From an uncultured Eubacteriales bacterium (lineage in GTDB: Bacteria > Bacillota > Clostridia > Oscillospirales > Butyricicoccaceae): a stretch of DNA of 31,883 bases. The notes beneath the pieces were generated by a model. The model was not told the DNA's origin and did not search any database. It worked only from the letters and a program-made list of their open reading frames with translations. This document shows, piece after piece, positions 25,339 to 31,883 of this stretch (its first letter is position 1; each line of letters starts with the position of its first letter). The DNA lies in NCBI GenBank assembly GCA_905199135.1, contig CAJKFC010000010.1, positions 1 through 31,883 on the forward strand, given 5' to 3'. The translations under genes and the position numbers were made by a program.

Positions 25339-25967
25339 AAGCGAATATTATAAAAGACTTTTACAGCCTGATGCAGCAGAAAAGATGGTTTGCGGCTTTT
25401 ATCGTGATTTACATTGCATTGGGTGTGGCAAACGGATCGGCAAGTTTCATATCGGGCGCAATAGGCATAATAGCCATGGTGATGCTTGTGAATGTCATAG
25501 GTCTTGATGAGAAAGCCAAATGGAACATGTTTGCTCTCACAACGCCCATCACAAGAAGAAATATAGTCGACTCAAAATATGTGATGTTGATCGGGCTTTT
25601 TTCGGTGGGATGTCTGCTGAATACCGTGTGCTATATGATAATTGATAAGTATGGTATTATTGATTCCTTTTTAAACTCTCTTATTGTAATATCTGTCATG
25701 GGTATAGTAATTGCAGTCGCCATACCTTCAGCATATAAGTTTGGTTCGGAAAAGATGAGCTATATCATGGCGGGTATGGGCGCCGCGGTTTTTCTGATTG
25801 TGCTGTGTTTCGAAAAAATATATGACTATATAAATATAGACATTTTAGAAACTATTGAGCAAATCCCTGAATCTTTGACGACGGTAATGGTCTTTATAGT
25901 TTTTATAGCAGCAATGGTGGTTTCAAGAAATACTAGCATAAGGATATTTGAAAACAAGGATATATAA
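25335..25967 (+). CDS. ABC-2 type transporter permease (ABC2_membrane_2-like)
   Basis: A 210-residue membrane protein with about six hydrophobic segments: roughly residues 18-35, 38-56, 82-101, 112-132, 140-158 and 182-200. The pattern NIIKDFYSLMQQKRW at the N-terminus, GLDEKAKWNMFALTTPITRRNIVDSKY in the cytosolic loop, and the closing SxxIFENKDI are typical of the small permeases that pair with YtrA-regulated ATPases. It starts inside the ATPase stop codon (ATGA). The unit has one ATPase and one permease, so the transporter is probably a dimer of each. The substrate is not inferable; lantibiotic or bacitracin-like resistance is the usual guess for this arrangement. A terminator follows 6 bases later. 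Confidence 0.88.
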   Translation: MKANIIKDFYSLMQQKRWFAAFIVIYIALGVANGSASFISGAIGIIAMVMLVNVIGLDEKAKWNMFALTTPITRRNIVDSKYVMLIGLFSVGCLLNTVCYMIIDKYGIIDSFLNSLIVISVMGIVIAVAIPSAYKFGSEKMSYIMAGMGAAVFLIVLCFEKIYDYINIDILETIEQIPESLTTVMVFIVFIAAMVVSRNTSIRIFENKDI

Positions 25968-25973
25968 AAAATG

Positions 25974-26004
25974 AAAGACGGAATTTTCCGTCTTTTATTT
26001 TTTT
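25974..26004 (+). terminator. Rho-independent terminator after the GntR-ABC operon
   Basis: AAAGACGGAA (25974-25983), a short TT loop (opening to about 4-6 bases in practice), TTCCGTCTTT (25986-25995), then TATTTTTTT. Perfect 10-base arms. Confidence 0.9.
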
Positions 26005-26006
26005 GC

Positions 26007-26035
26007 TTGACAAATATACCCGTATGGTATATAAT
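26007..26035 (+). promoter_or_regulatory. Consensus promoter of the csoR-copA-copZ operon
   Basis: TTGACA (26007-26012), 17-base spacer, TATAAT (26030-26035). It follows the previous terminator directly and is interleaved with a palindrome. Confidence 0.9.
26014..26032 (+). promoter_or_regulatory. Probable CsoR operator in the promoter spacer
   Basis: Inverted repeat ATATACC (26014-26020), CGTAT, GGTATAT (26026-26032), between -35 and -10. The TACC...GGTA core resembles reported CsoR sites in Firmicutes. Binding would block RNA polymerase; copper would release it. Confidence 0.65.
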
Positions 26036-26073
26036 AAAAACACCCCCCAGGGGAGGGGCGGGAGGTAGTAAAT

Positions 26074-26337
26074 ATGAAAGCAGATAAAACTAAGGTTACA
26101 AATCTTTTAAAGACTGTCAGGGGACAGGTAGAAGGCATCATGAAAATGATTGAGGATGACAGATACTGTATCGACATTTCTCATCAGCTAATGGCCACTC
26201 AGGCTATGATAGCCAAGGCCAACAGGGAGGTTTTGAGCGCCCACATCAAAAGCTGCATACTTGAGGCCAAAGACGGCGCAGAGCGTGAAGAAAAGATAGA
26301 TGAGATGGTGGAGCTTATCTCCAAGCTTATAAAGTAG
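26074..26337 (+). CDS. csoR: Copper-sensing transcriptional repressor CsoR
   Basis: An 87-residue all-helical DUF156 family repressor. The Cu(I)-binding triad is complete: C32 (DDRYCID), H57 and C61 (SAHIKSC), so copper rather than formaldehyde or nickel sensing is the best reading. Family motifs VTNLLKTVRGQVEGIMKMIEDDRYC and DISHQLMATQAMIAKANREVL are clear. CsoR tetramers hold DNA when metal-free and release it on binding Cu(I). GGAGG at 26061-26065 lies 8 bases before the ATG, after an unusually C- and G-rich leader (26043-26063). The gene is 7 bases from copA, which it is expected to regulate together with itself through the palindrome at 26014-26032. Confidence 0.95.
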   Translation: MKADKTKVTNLLKTVRGQVEGIMKMIEDDRYCIDISHQLMATQAMIAKANREVLSAHIKSCILEAKDGAEREEKIDEMVELISKLIK

Positions 26338-26344
26338 AGGAAAT

Positions 26345-28528
26345 ATGAAAGAAAAATACAATATCACAGGAATGACCTGCTCTGCCTGTTCGTCAAGAGT
26401 GGAGCGAGAGGTCGGAAAACTTGACGGAATCAAAGAGCTTACGGTAAATCTTCTGACAAACAGCATGTCGGTGGAGTATGACGGCGATAAGCTGAAAAGT
26501 GAAGACATAGTCAAGACAGTCGAAAAAGCAGGCTACGGAGCGTCGCTTCAGAGTGAAAAGACCGTAAAAACCGAGAAAAAGGGAGCGACGGCAAAAAATA
26601 TCGCCGAGGAAAACATCAAAAACTTTAAGATGAGACTTGCAGTTTCATTTGCGTTTTTGCTTCCCCTCATGTATATATCCATGGGACATATGTGGGGAGC
26701 GCCTCTGCCAGCGTTTTTGTCGGGACATAAAGGCGCGGTATCTTTTGCTTTTACACAGTTTCTGCTCTGCCTGCCTGTAATTGCTGTAAATTATAAATAC
26801 TTTACACATGGCTTCAAAACACTGTTCAGCGGCTCTCCCAATATGGACAGCTTAATCGCCGTCGGTTCGTCGGCATCGCTGATTTACGGTATATTCGCCA
26901 TTTACCGTATGGCTTGGGGCATGGGTACAAACGACATGGCTCTCGTAGAGAAATACCATATGGATCTTTATTTTGAGTCGGCCGCCATGATTTTGGCACT
27001 TATAACACTGGGTAAGTTTTTGGAGACAAAATCCAAGGGAAAGACAAGCGAGGCACTGTCAAAGCTTTTGGACATGGCTCCAAAGACTGCTATCGTTCTT
27101 AAAAACGGCGAAGAGACCGTTATTCCCGTAGAGGAAGTGGAAAAAGGCGACATTCTCATAGTCAAGCCGGGTGCGGCGATACCTGTCGACGGCATTGTTA
27201 CAGAAGGAGTCACATCGGTGGATGAGGCTGCCATAACAGGCGAGAGCATACCTGTTCACAAGGAGATGGGCAGCAAGGTCATAGGCGCCACCGTAAATAA
27301 AAACGGATATATTAAAATGCAGGCCACCAAGGTCGGTGAGGACACCACCTTTTCTCAGATTGTTAAACTGGTAGAGGAAGCCAGCGCCACCAAGGCGCCT
27401 ATCGCAAAGCTTGCCGATAAGATAGCAGGAGTGTTTGTTCCGGTAGTCATGACCATCGCCTTGATAACAGCTGTCGTATGGCTCGTTCTCGGCGCCGATT
27501 TTGAGTTTGCCTTGTCGTCGGCCATTACGGTATTGGTTATCTCCTGTCCCTGTGCTTTAGGTCTTGCTACGCCTGTCGCCATTATGGTAGGAACAGGCAA
27601 GGGGGCAGAAAACGGCATACTTATAAAATCCGGAGAGGCTTTGGAGAGACTTCACAGCGTAGATACCGTCGTATTTGACAAGACAGGTACTATAACTGAA
27701 GGCAAGCCTCAGGTGACAGATGTGAAGGTCTTCGGCTCTGACAGAGAGGCATTTTTGAAGATTGCCGCAGGCCTTGAAAGTAAAAGCGAGCATCCTCTCG
27801 CCGAGGCGGTTTGTGCTTATACGGCTGAGGAAAATATCAATCCTGTCGAGTTTTCACAGTTTACATCGGTACCGGGAAAGGGAATAAAAGCTCAGCTCGA
27901 TAAAGACACATATATTGCGGGAAATCAAAAGCTTTTGGAGGAAAGCGGTATAGATTTTGAAATCTGCCGTGAACATTTTGAAAAGCTTGCAAGCGAAGGA
28001 AAAACTCCCCTCATATTTGCCAAAAACCGCGATGTCATCGGTATAATAGCCGTGGCTGACACGGTAAAACCCACCTCTAAGGAAGCCATAGAACTTTTAA
28101 AAGGCATGGGAATAGACAGCATCATGCTGACGGGAGATAACAGAAGAACAGCCGAGGGAATAGCCAAAGCTATGCCACTTAAAAAGGTTATAGCCGAAGT
28201 ACTGCCGCAGGATAAGGAAAACCACATTGCAGGCCTTCAGAAAGAGGGCAAATGCGTGGTTATGGTAGGCGACGGAATAAACGACGCCCCTGCGCTTACA
28301 AGGGCAGATGTGGGCATTGCCATTGGCGCAGGCACAGATATAGCCATGGAAAGTTCCGATGTGGTGCTTATCAAAAATGACCTTTTGGACGCCGTTACAG
28401 CTATAAAACTCAGCAAGGCTGTCATAAGAAACATCAAGCAGAATCTTTTCTGGGCGTTTTTCTACAACTGCCTGGGAATACCGATTGCGGCGGGGGCGTA
28501 TTTTACAATGCCTTTGGGCTTCGCCTGA
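26345..28528 (+). CDS. copA: Copper-exporting P1B-type ATPase CopA, zero-frame product (ends early at a -1 frame break)
   Basis: A 727-residue reading of a Cu(I)-exporting ATPase. Order: N-terminal metal-binding domain with GMTCSACSSRVE (CxxC), transmembrane helices, actuator domain with AITGESIP, membrane CPC (SCPCALGLATP), phosphorylation loop DKTGTITEGKP, SEHPLAEA, TGDNRRTAEG and hinge GDGINDAPAL. Helix 7 is present with its YN pair (FYNCLGIPIAAG). The frame then stops: after MPLGFA comes TGA at 28526. Relatives continue with helix 8, carrying the Met and Ser that complete the Cu(I) site. That helix is encoded immediately downstream in the -1 frame (28519 on), so the zero-frame protein alone should not transport copper. 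It is 7 bases from csoR. Frame break interpretations are given in the findings. Confidence 0.92.
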   Translation: MKEKYNITGMTCSACSSRVEREVGKLDGIKELTVNLLTNSMSVEYDGDKLKSEDIVKTVEKAGYGASLQSEKTVKTEKKGATAKNIAEENIKNFKMRLAVSFAFLLPLMYISMGHMWGAPLPAFLSGHKGAVSFAFTQFLLCLPVIAVNYKYFTHGFKTLFSGSPNMDSLIAVGSSASLIYGIFAIYRMAWGMGTNDMALVEKYHMDLYFESAAMILALITLGKFLETKSKGKTSEALSKLLDMAPKTAIVLKNGEETVIPVEEVEKGDILIVKPGAAIPVDGIVTEGVTSVDEAAITGESIPVHKEMGSKVIGATVNKNGYIKMQATKVGEDTTFSQIVKLVEEASATKAPIAKLADKIAGVFVPVVMTIALITAVVWLVLGADFEFALSSAITVLVISCPCALGLATPVAIMVGTGKGAENGILIKSGEALERLHSVDTVVFDKTGTITEGKPQVTDVKVFGSDREAFLKIAAGLESKSEHPLAEAVCAYTAEENINPVEFSQFTSVPGKGIKAQLDKDTYIAGNQKLLEESGIDFEICREHFEKLASEGKTPLIFAKNRDVIGIIAVADTVKPTSKEAIELLKGMGIDSIMLTGDNRRTAEGIAKAMPLKKVIAEVLPQDKENHIAGLQKEGKCVVMVGDGINDAPALTRADVGIAIGAGTDIAMESSDVVLIKNDLLDAVTAIKLSKAVIRNIKQNLFWAFFYNCLGIPIAAGAYFTMPLGFA
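28513..28519 (+). other. Candidate -1 frameshift heptamer T_TTG_GGC in copA
   Basis: The heptamer fits X_XXY_YYZ and is in the correct phase: zero-frame codons TTG (28514-28516) and GGC (28517-28519). Slipping back one base leads to CTT at 28519 and onward in the frame that restores helix 8. The zero frame stops three codons later at TGA 28526-28528. No strong stem-loop is visible just downstream, so programmed slippage is not established. Confidence 0.5.
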
Positions 28529-28929
28529 CGCCTATGTTCGGAGCTGCCGCCATGAGCATGAGCAGTGTTTTTGTTGTCACCAACGCTTTAAGACTTAAAA
28601 AGTTCAAAGTGCTCCACGGAGATAAATCAACATCAAAGACAGAAAATAAAAAATATGAGGTGAAAACCGAGCTTTTGCCCGTAATCTCGTCAAAAGAGGA
28701 AAATAACACTAAGGAGGATACAAATATGGTAGTTATCAAAATTGAGGGAATGATGTGTATGCACTGTGTAAAGCATGTCACAGAGGCTCTTCAGAAAATC
28801 GCTTCCGATGTAGAGGTCAGCCTTGAAAACAAAGAGGCAAGAGTAAAAGCTTCAAAGGAGCAGGCCGACGCCCTGGCACAGGCTGTTCGTGACGCAGGAT
28901 ACGATGTAGTAAGCGTGACAGCCGAATAA
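28519..28929 (+). other. -1 frame continuation of copA: helix 8, linker and C-terminal metal-binding domain
   Basis: Read from CTT 28519 this gives LRLTPMFGAAAMSMSSVFVV and then TNALRLKKFK, the expected last helix of CopA with its M-x-x-SS residues, then a ~40-residue charged linker and a CxxC metal-binding domain ending SVTAE. Joined to the upstream part at 28519, the protein would be 861 residues with metal-binding domains at both ends. There is no start codon with a ribosome binding site near 28534, so this stretch is better read as the end of copA than as a separate gene. It is either a frameshifted gene or the product of slippage. Confidence 0.8.
28726..28929 (+). CDS. copZ: CopZ-like copper chaperone (heavy-metal-associated domain), nested in the copA -1 frame
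   Basis: A 67-residue single HMA domain, the standard CopZ size, starting MVVIKIEGMMCMHCVKHVTEAL, with the Cu(I)-binding MxCxxC (GMMCMHC, cysteines at residues 11 and 14). It would carry Cu(I) to CopA. The ATG at 28726 has AAGGAGG at 28711-28717, 8 bases upstream, one of the best ribosome binding sites in the window and located inside the coding sequence of the CopA linker. So a free chaperone is likely, whether or not the longer fusion is also made. It ends 12 bases before the terminator stem, completing the csoR-copA-copZ unit. Confidence 0.8.
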   Translation: MVVIKIEGMMCMHCVKHVTEALQKIASDVEVSLENKEARVKASKEQADALAQAVRDAGYDVVSVTAE

Positions 28930-28941
28930 GAGAGAACAATT

Positions 28942-28978
28942 AAAAGCACCGAATACCTTTGATGTATTCGGTGCTTTT
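28942..28978 (+). terminator. Rho-independent terminator of the copper operon
   Basis: AAAAGCACCGAATAC (28942-28956), loop CTTTGAT, and GTATTCGGTGCTTTT (28964-28978): a perfect 15-bp stem whose 3' arm supplies the T run; A's on the other side make it potentially bidirectional. Confidence 0.95.
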
Positions 28979-28988
28979 GTGTTATAAT
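28959..28988 (+). promoter_or_regulatory. Possible promoter of the two-component operon, overlapping the terminator
   Basis: TATAAT at 28983-28988 with TTGATG at 28959-28964 (18-base spacer, 4 of 6 match to -35). The -35 would lie in the terminator loop. The -10 is convincing; the -35 is weak. Confidence 0.35.
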
Positions 28989-29059
28989 AATATAAAATCA
29001 TTTCGACACAGAGAGTACAAAAGCGGGCTGTATATTTAAGTCGGAAGGGAGGGAAATGT

Positions 29060-29731
29060 ATGGACTGCACGGTTCTTATAGTGGAAGACGAGCCGAGGCT
29101 TTCGGAGGTGCTTTCCGACTATTTCAAAAGCAAGGGAGATACGGCTTTCGCCGTTTTTGACGGACAGTCAGCCATAGATATGGCCGAGGAGAGGGAGTTT
29201 GACGCCGTACTGCTCGATATTATGATGCCCTGTCTCGATGGATTTTCGGTGTGCAGAGCCATAAGAAAAAACAGCGATGTGCCGATAATTTTTCTCACAG
29301 CCCTGTCAGCCGAAGAAGATAAGCTCTACGGCTATGAGCTTGGGGCCGACGACTATATGACAAAGCCCTTTTCAATGTCGGTGCTTTATGCCAAAACAAT
29401 GGCTCTTGTAAAGCGCAGACGAGGAAACATGATGACTTCGGACAAAATCGAGTGCGGGGGAATTACCGTCAATCTGTCCTCTCAAAAGGTCTATACAGAC
29501 GGCAGAGAGCTGACGCTTACCCCCAAGGAATACGCCCTTTTGCGATGCCTTATGCTCAACAGAAATATTGTGATGAGCAGGGAGCAGCTCTTGGTAAAAT
29601 GCTGGGGATACGACTATGAGGGTGATGCGAGAGCGGTGGACACCCACATAAAAAGGCTGAGAGAAAAGCTTGGAGACAAAGCGGCATGTATTAAAACTGT
29701 CATCAAAGCGGGATACAGAATGGAGGGATAG
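29060..29731 (+). CDS. OmpR/PhoB-family response regulator
   Basis: A 223-residue two-domain transcription factor. Residues 1-~120 are a receiver: acidic pocket VEDEP, phospho-acceptor Asp in LLDIMMPCLDG (~residue 53), Thr in FLTALS and Lys in TKPF (~105). Residues ~128-223 are a winged helix of OmpR type with TLTPKEYALLRCLMLNRNIVMSREQLL, the recognition helix region DARAVDTHIKRLREKLG, and the wing VIKAGYRMEG. It should bind direct repeats when phosphorylated by the kinase encoded two bases downstream. GGAAGGGAGGG at 29043-29053 is the ribosome binding site. It lies beyond the copper operon terminator, so copper control is not implied. Target genes are not visible. Confidence 0.95.
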   Translation: MDCTVLIVEDEPRLSEVLSDYFKSKGDTAFAVFDGQSAIDMAEEREFDAVLLDIMMPCLDGFSVCRAIRKNSDVPIIFLTALSAEEDKLYGYELGADDYMTKPFSMSVLYAKTMALVKRRRGNMMTSDKIECGGITVNLSSQKVYTDGRELTLTPKEYALLRCLMLNRNIVMSREQLLVKCWGYDYEGDARAVDTHIKRLREKLGDKAACIKTVIKAGYRMEG

Positions 29732-29733
29732 GC

Positions 29734-31883
29734 GTGAAAAATATTCCTAAAGTATATTATATTTTTGCCGCAGTATTTTTTATCTGGGCGGCGGTGGATT
29801 TCTATCACTATTCGTCCATAGGACAAAATCTGGTATCCTATTACAAAGATGAAAGTATTATTTTTCAGCTTGTAGAAGATAAGCTTTTTCAGGGCATTGT
29901 AAAGGCGGCAATCGGAGGTATTATTCTGTTTTTCGGGTGGAGACGAGGAAGAAAAAACGGCGGAAGACTCACATCGCTCACCGCGGTAGCTGTCGGGACG
30001 ACGGCGGCAGTCTTTGCGGTATGGATCTTGTGCATGTACTGTGCCACATCGGTGACGGCAGAGTTTGCCGCTTACAGATATAAGGAAGCCAACACCACGA
30101 GAGCCTCCGACATAGCCGCAGGACGCCTTTATAATTATGACTATCAGTCGGACAGCGCCAACTATAAAGAAAGCAAACTGTGGGAAGTGGTCAGCGCAGG
30201 GGAGATGAACACTCTCACATCTACCACATACGGAGATGAATATTTCGTGCCGAGGGATTCGGTAGGATACAGCTTTTCGGCTACCGCCGTTTATGACAAA
30301 GACGGAAACTGCATTGAGAACAGCTGGAATGACTTCATATACTTCAACTATATTACGGAAGAGGAGTGGAATGAAGGCATAGAGCTGAGCGGCAACAGCG
30401 CCAGAGCCTTTTTTAAAAGGGATAAGCTGACCGAAGAAGGCAAAGAGGTTTTGAACAAAAACTCATCGGCGATAGAAATGAGAACGGCAAGATTTACGGG
30501 ATATTTTGACGGCACGGAGTTTACTCCCGTGAAGATAGAATACATAGACGGAAATGAATTTCGGACCGCTCTCTTCAATTATGAAAAGACAGAGTATATC
30601 CCAAAAGATATTATCGAAGACTATTCGCTTGAGTGGATAACGGCATACGAGGACAGAGAGGCCGAAAACATGGACGAAGAGCCGATAACTCTGTACTCAA
30701 TGCAGGTGTATACCCACACATATGAGCCGTCTCCGTCTTTTGAATACAGAGGAAAAGAGTATGAAAATATAGCTCGGCTGGTTGAGGAATTAGGCGCTGA
30801 ACTTGCAGACGGTATAGACGAAGGAACAGCGGTGCTCAGAAGATACGAAGGATTCGATCTCATACTTCCGTCGGTGACATTCCGCGTCACCTGCAACGGA
30901 GAGACCATGACAACCCCTTATTACTACGGGGAGAAAACCTTTGAATATCCGTCTGAGCTGGAGTTTTACATTGTAAGCGCCGTGTGGTGCTCACCGTGGA
31001 GAACGGCGTTTTTGGAGCTGAAAAACATATATATTTTCACCTTTGCCGTTGCGGTGATATCTGCTTTTGCCCTGTGCGTTTCGATAAGAAACGGCCTTAT
31101 AAAGCCCATCAAGGCTGTAAACCATGGAATGGAAAACGGGGAAAACAGGATTGACGAGGGTATACTGAAATATTTCAGCTGGGATGAGACGGTAAGGCTC
31201 AAAGATAATTTAATGGGCGGTTTTAATCAGATAAGGGCCCTCAAAAATGAAAAGACAAGGTTGGAAACCGCTCTTACATACGCAAAGGAGGCCGAACAAA
31301 ACCGCAGGGCATTGACATCAAATATAGCCCATGAACTGAAAACTCCTTTGGCTGTGATACACGGCTACGCAGAGGGTCTCAAAGAAAAGATAGCCGAAGA
31401 CAAGAGAGAAAAATATCTCGACATTATACTCGAGGAATCGGAGTATATAGACGATATGGTGCTTGAGATGCTCGACCTTTCAAGGCTTGAGGCAGGCAGA
31501 GTAAAGCTCGAGCGAGATGAGTTTTCCGTTGAAAATATGGCTGTAAGTATTTTTGAAAAGCTTTCACAAAAGGCTGATGAGAGAAAGCTCACCGCAGAAA
31601 TTTCATTTAAAAATCCATGTCTTGTCACGGCAGACGAGGCACGAATAGGTCAGGCTGTGACAAATTTTATATCAAACGCGATAAAATATGCCGATGAGGG
31701 CTCTGTAATTAAAATAAAAGGAGAAAAAATCGGCGCAAAGACGGTGTTTTCGGTTTGGAACAGCTGTGAGGCGTTGTCTCCTGAGAATCTTTCAAAAGTG
31801 TGGGACAGTTTTTACAGAGTGGAAAAGGACAGTCCGTCAGACGTTCAGATACCATGGATGAGAGCGCCTTTTATTATGCAGTC
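29734..31883 (+). CDS. Sensor histidine kinase with large extracytoplasmic domain (3' truncated by window)
   Basis: At least 716 residues, starting at GTG 29734 with GGAGGG at 29722-29727. Three hydrophobic segments (about 8-22, 54-69, 82-105) are followed by ~320 residues, probably outside the membrane, that I do not recognise as a named sensor domain, then another membrane segment (432-451). After a short HAMP-like stretch (RNGLIKPIKAV) and a coiled coil comes the HisKA helix with the phospho-acceptor H533 (NIAHELKTPLAVIHGY), the ATP-binding N-box N648 (TNFISNAIKYADEG) and the F-box WDSFYRVEK (690-698). The usual GGTGLGL box should follow within about ten residues but is absent: from residue 699 the reading becomes DSPSDVQIPWMRAP. 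The window end probably holds a deletion, insertion or misassembly. It pairs with the upstream response regulator; the stimulus is unknown. Confidence 0.85.
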   Translation, partial: MKNIPKVYYIFAAVFFIWAAVDFYHYSSIGQNLVSYYKDESIIFQLVEDKLFQGIVKAAIGGIILFFGWRRGRKNGGRLTSLTAVAVGTTAAVFAVWILCMYCATSVTAEFAAYRYKEANTTRASDIAAGRLYNYDYQSDSANYKESKLWEVVSAGEMNTLTSTTYGDEYFVPRDSVGYSFSATAVYDKDGNCIENSWNDFIYFNYITEEEWNEGIELSGNSARAFFKRDKLTEEGKEVLNKNSSAIEMRTARFTGYFDGTEFTPVKIEYIDGNEFRTALFNYEKTEYIPKDIIEDYSLEWITAYEDREAENMDEEPITLYSMQVYTHTYEPSPSFEYRGKEYENIARLVEELGAELADGIDEGTAVLRRYEGFDLILPSVTFRVTCNGETMTTPYYYGEKTFEYPSELEFYIVSAVWCSPWRTAFLELKNIYIFTFAVAVISAFALCVSIRNGLIKPIKAVNHGMENGENRIDEGILKYFSWDETVRLKDNLMGGFNQIRALKNEKTRLETALTYAKEAEQNRRALTSNIAHELKTPLAVIHGYAEGLKEKIAEDKREKYLDIILEESEYIDDMVLEMLDLSRLEAGRVKLERDEFSVENMAVSIFEKLSQKADERKLTAEISFKNPCLVTADEARIGQAVTNFISNAIKYADEGSVIKIKGEKIGAKTVFSVWNSCEALSPENLSKVWDSFYRVEKDSPSDVQIPWMRAPFIMQ

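Noticed and set aside
28534..28929. Independent 131-residue gene starting at ATG 28534
   Set aside because: No ribosome binding site precedes this ATG, and the encoded N-terminus is plainly CopA helix 8. It is better read as the -1 frame end of copA plus a nested copZ starting at 28726.

Overview
The window reads as a chromosomal segment of an anaerobic Clostridia-type Firmicute. The reasons are a PolC-type replicative polymerase, the gene order pyrH-frr-uppS-cdsA-dxr-rseP-ispG-polC, MEP-pathway isoprenoid genes, a ptb-buk butyrate pair, strong AGGAGG-type ribosome binding sites, occasional GTG/TTG starts and many 1-8 nt gene overlaps. It is dense and mostly core genome. I see no tRNA, rRNA, CRISPR array, insertion sequence or prophage, and no gene-free stretch longer than about 300 bases.

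Layout. Positions 1-639 hold the end of a MATE transporter, converging on a small metallophosphoesterase (minus strand). Next on the minus strand is a large secreted protein joining a family-10-like glycosyl hydrolase to a muramoyl-alanine amidase (1367-3970). From a consensus promoter at about 4035 runs a forward operon: ptb, buk, radC and a REC-GGDEF-EAL protein, closed by a terminator at 8507-8531. Then uvrB-uvrA (8666-13446) follow a promoter with a possible LexA box. An extended -10 promoter leads into the housekeeping operon pyrH, frr, uppS, cdsA, dxr, rseP, ispG, polC (13535-24030), which ties nucleotide supply, ribosome recycling, undecaprenyl and phospholipid synthesis, envelope proteolysis and DNA replication together and ends in a strong terminator.

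Three small regulated units follow. The first is a GntR/YtrA-type repressor with an ABC ATPase and one permease, under a perfect TTGACA-N17-TATAAT promoter that overlaps an 11-bp-arm palindrome. The second is a copper unit, csoR-copA-copZ, also under a consensus promoter with a palindrome between -35 and -10. The third is an OmpR-type response regulator with a histidine kinase that runs off the window.

The most interesting spot is in copA. The reading frame breaks by -1 exactly where the last transmembrane helix should begin, and a correctly phased T_TTG_GGC heptamer sits at the break. In the -1 frame the protein continues through the missing helix into a C-terminal CopZ-like metal-binding domain, which also has its own strong ribosome binding site and ATG. 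This may be programmed frameshifting, a real mutation or a one-base assembly error; the sequence alone does not decide. A second anomaly is the last ~55 bases, where the kinase reading stops resembling a kinase. I found no clearly new multi-gene system.
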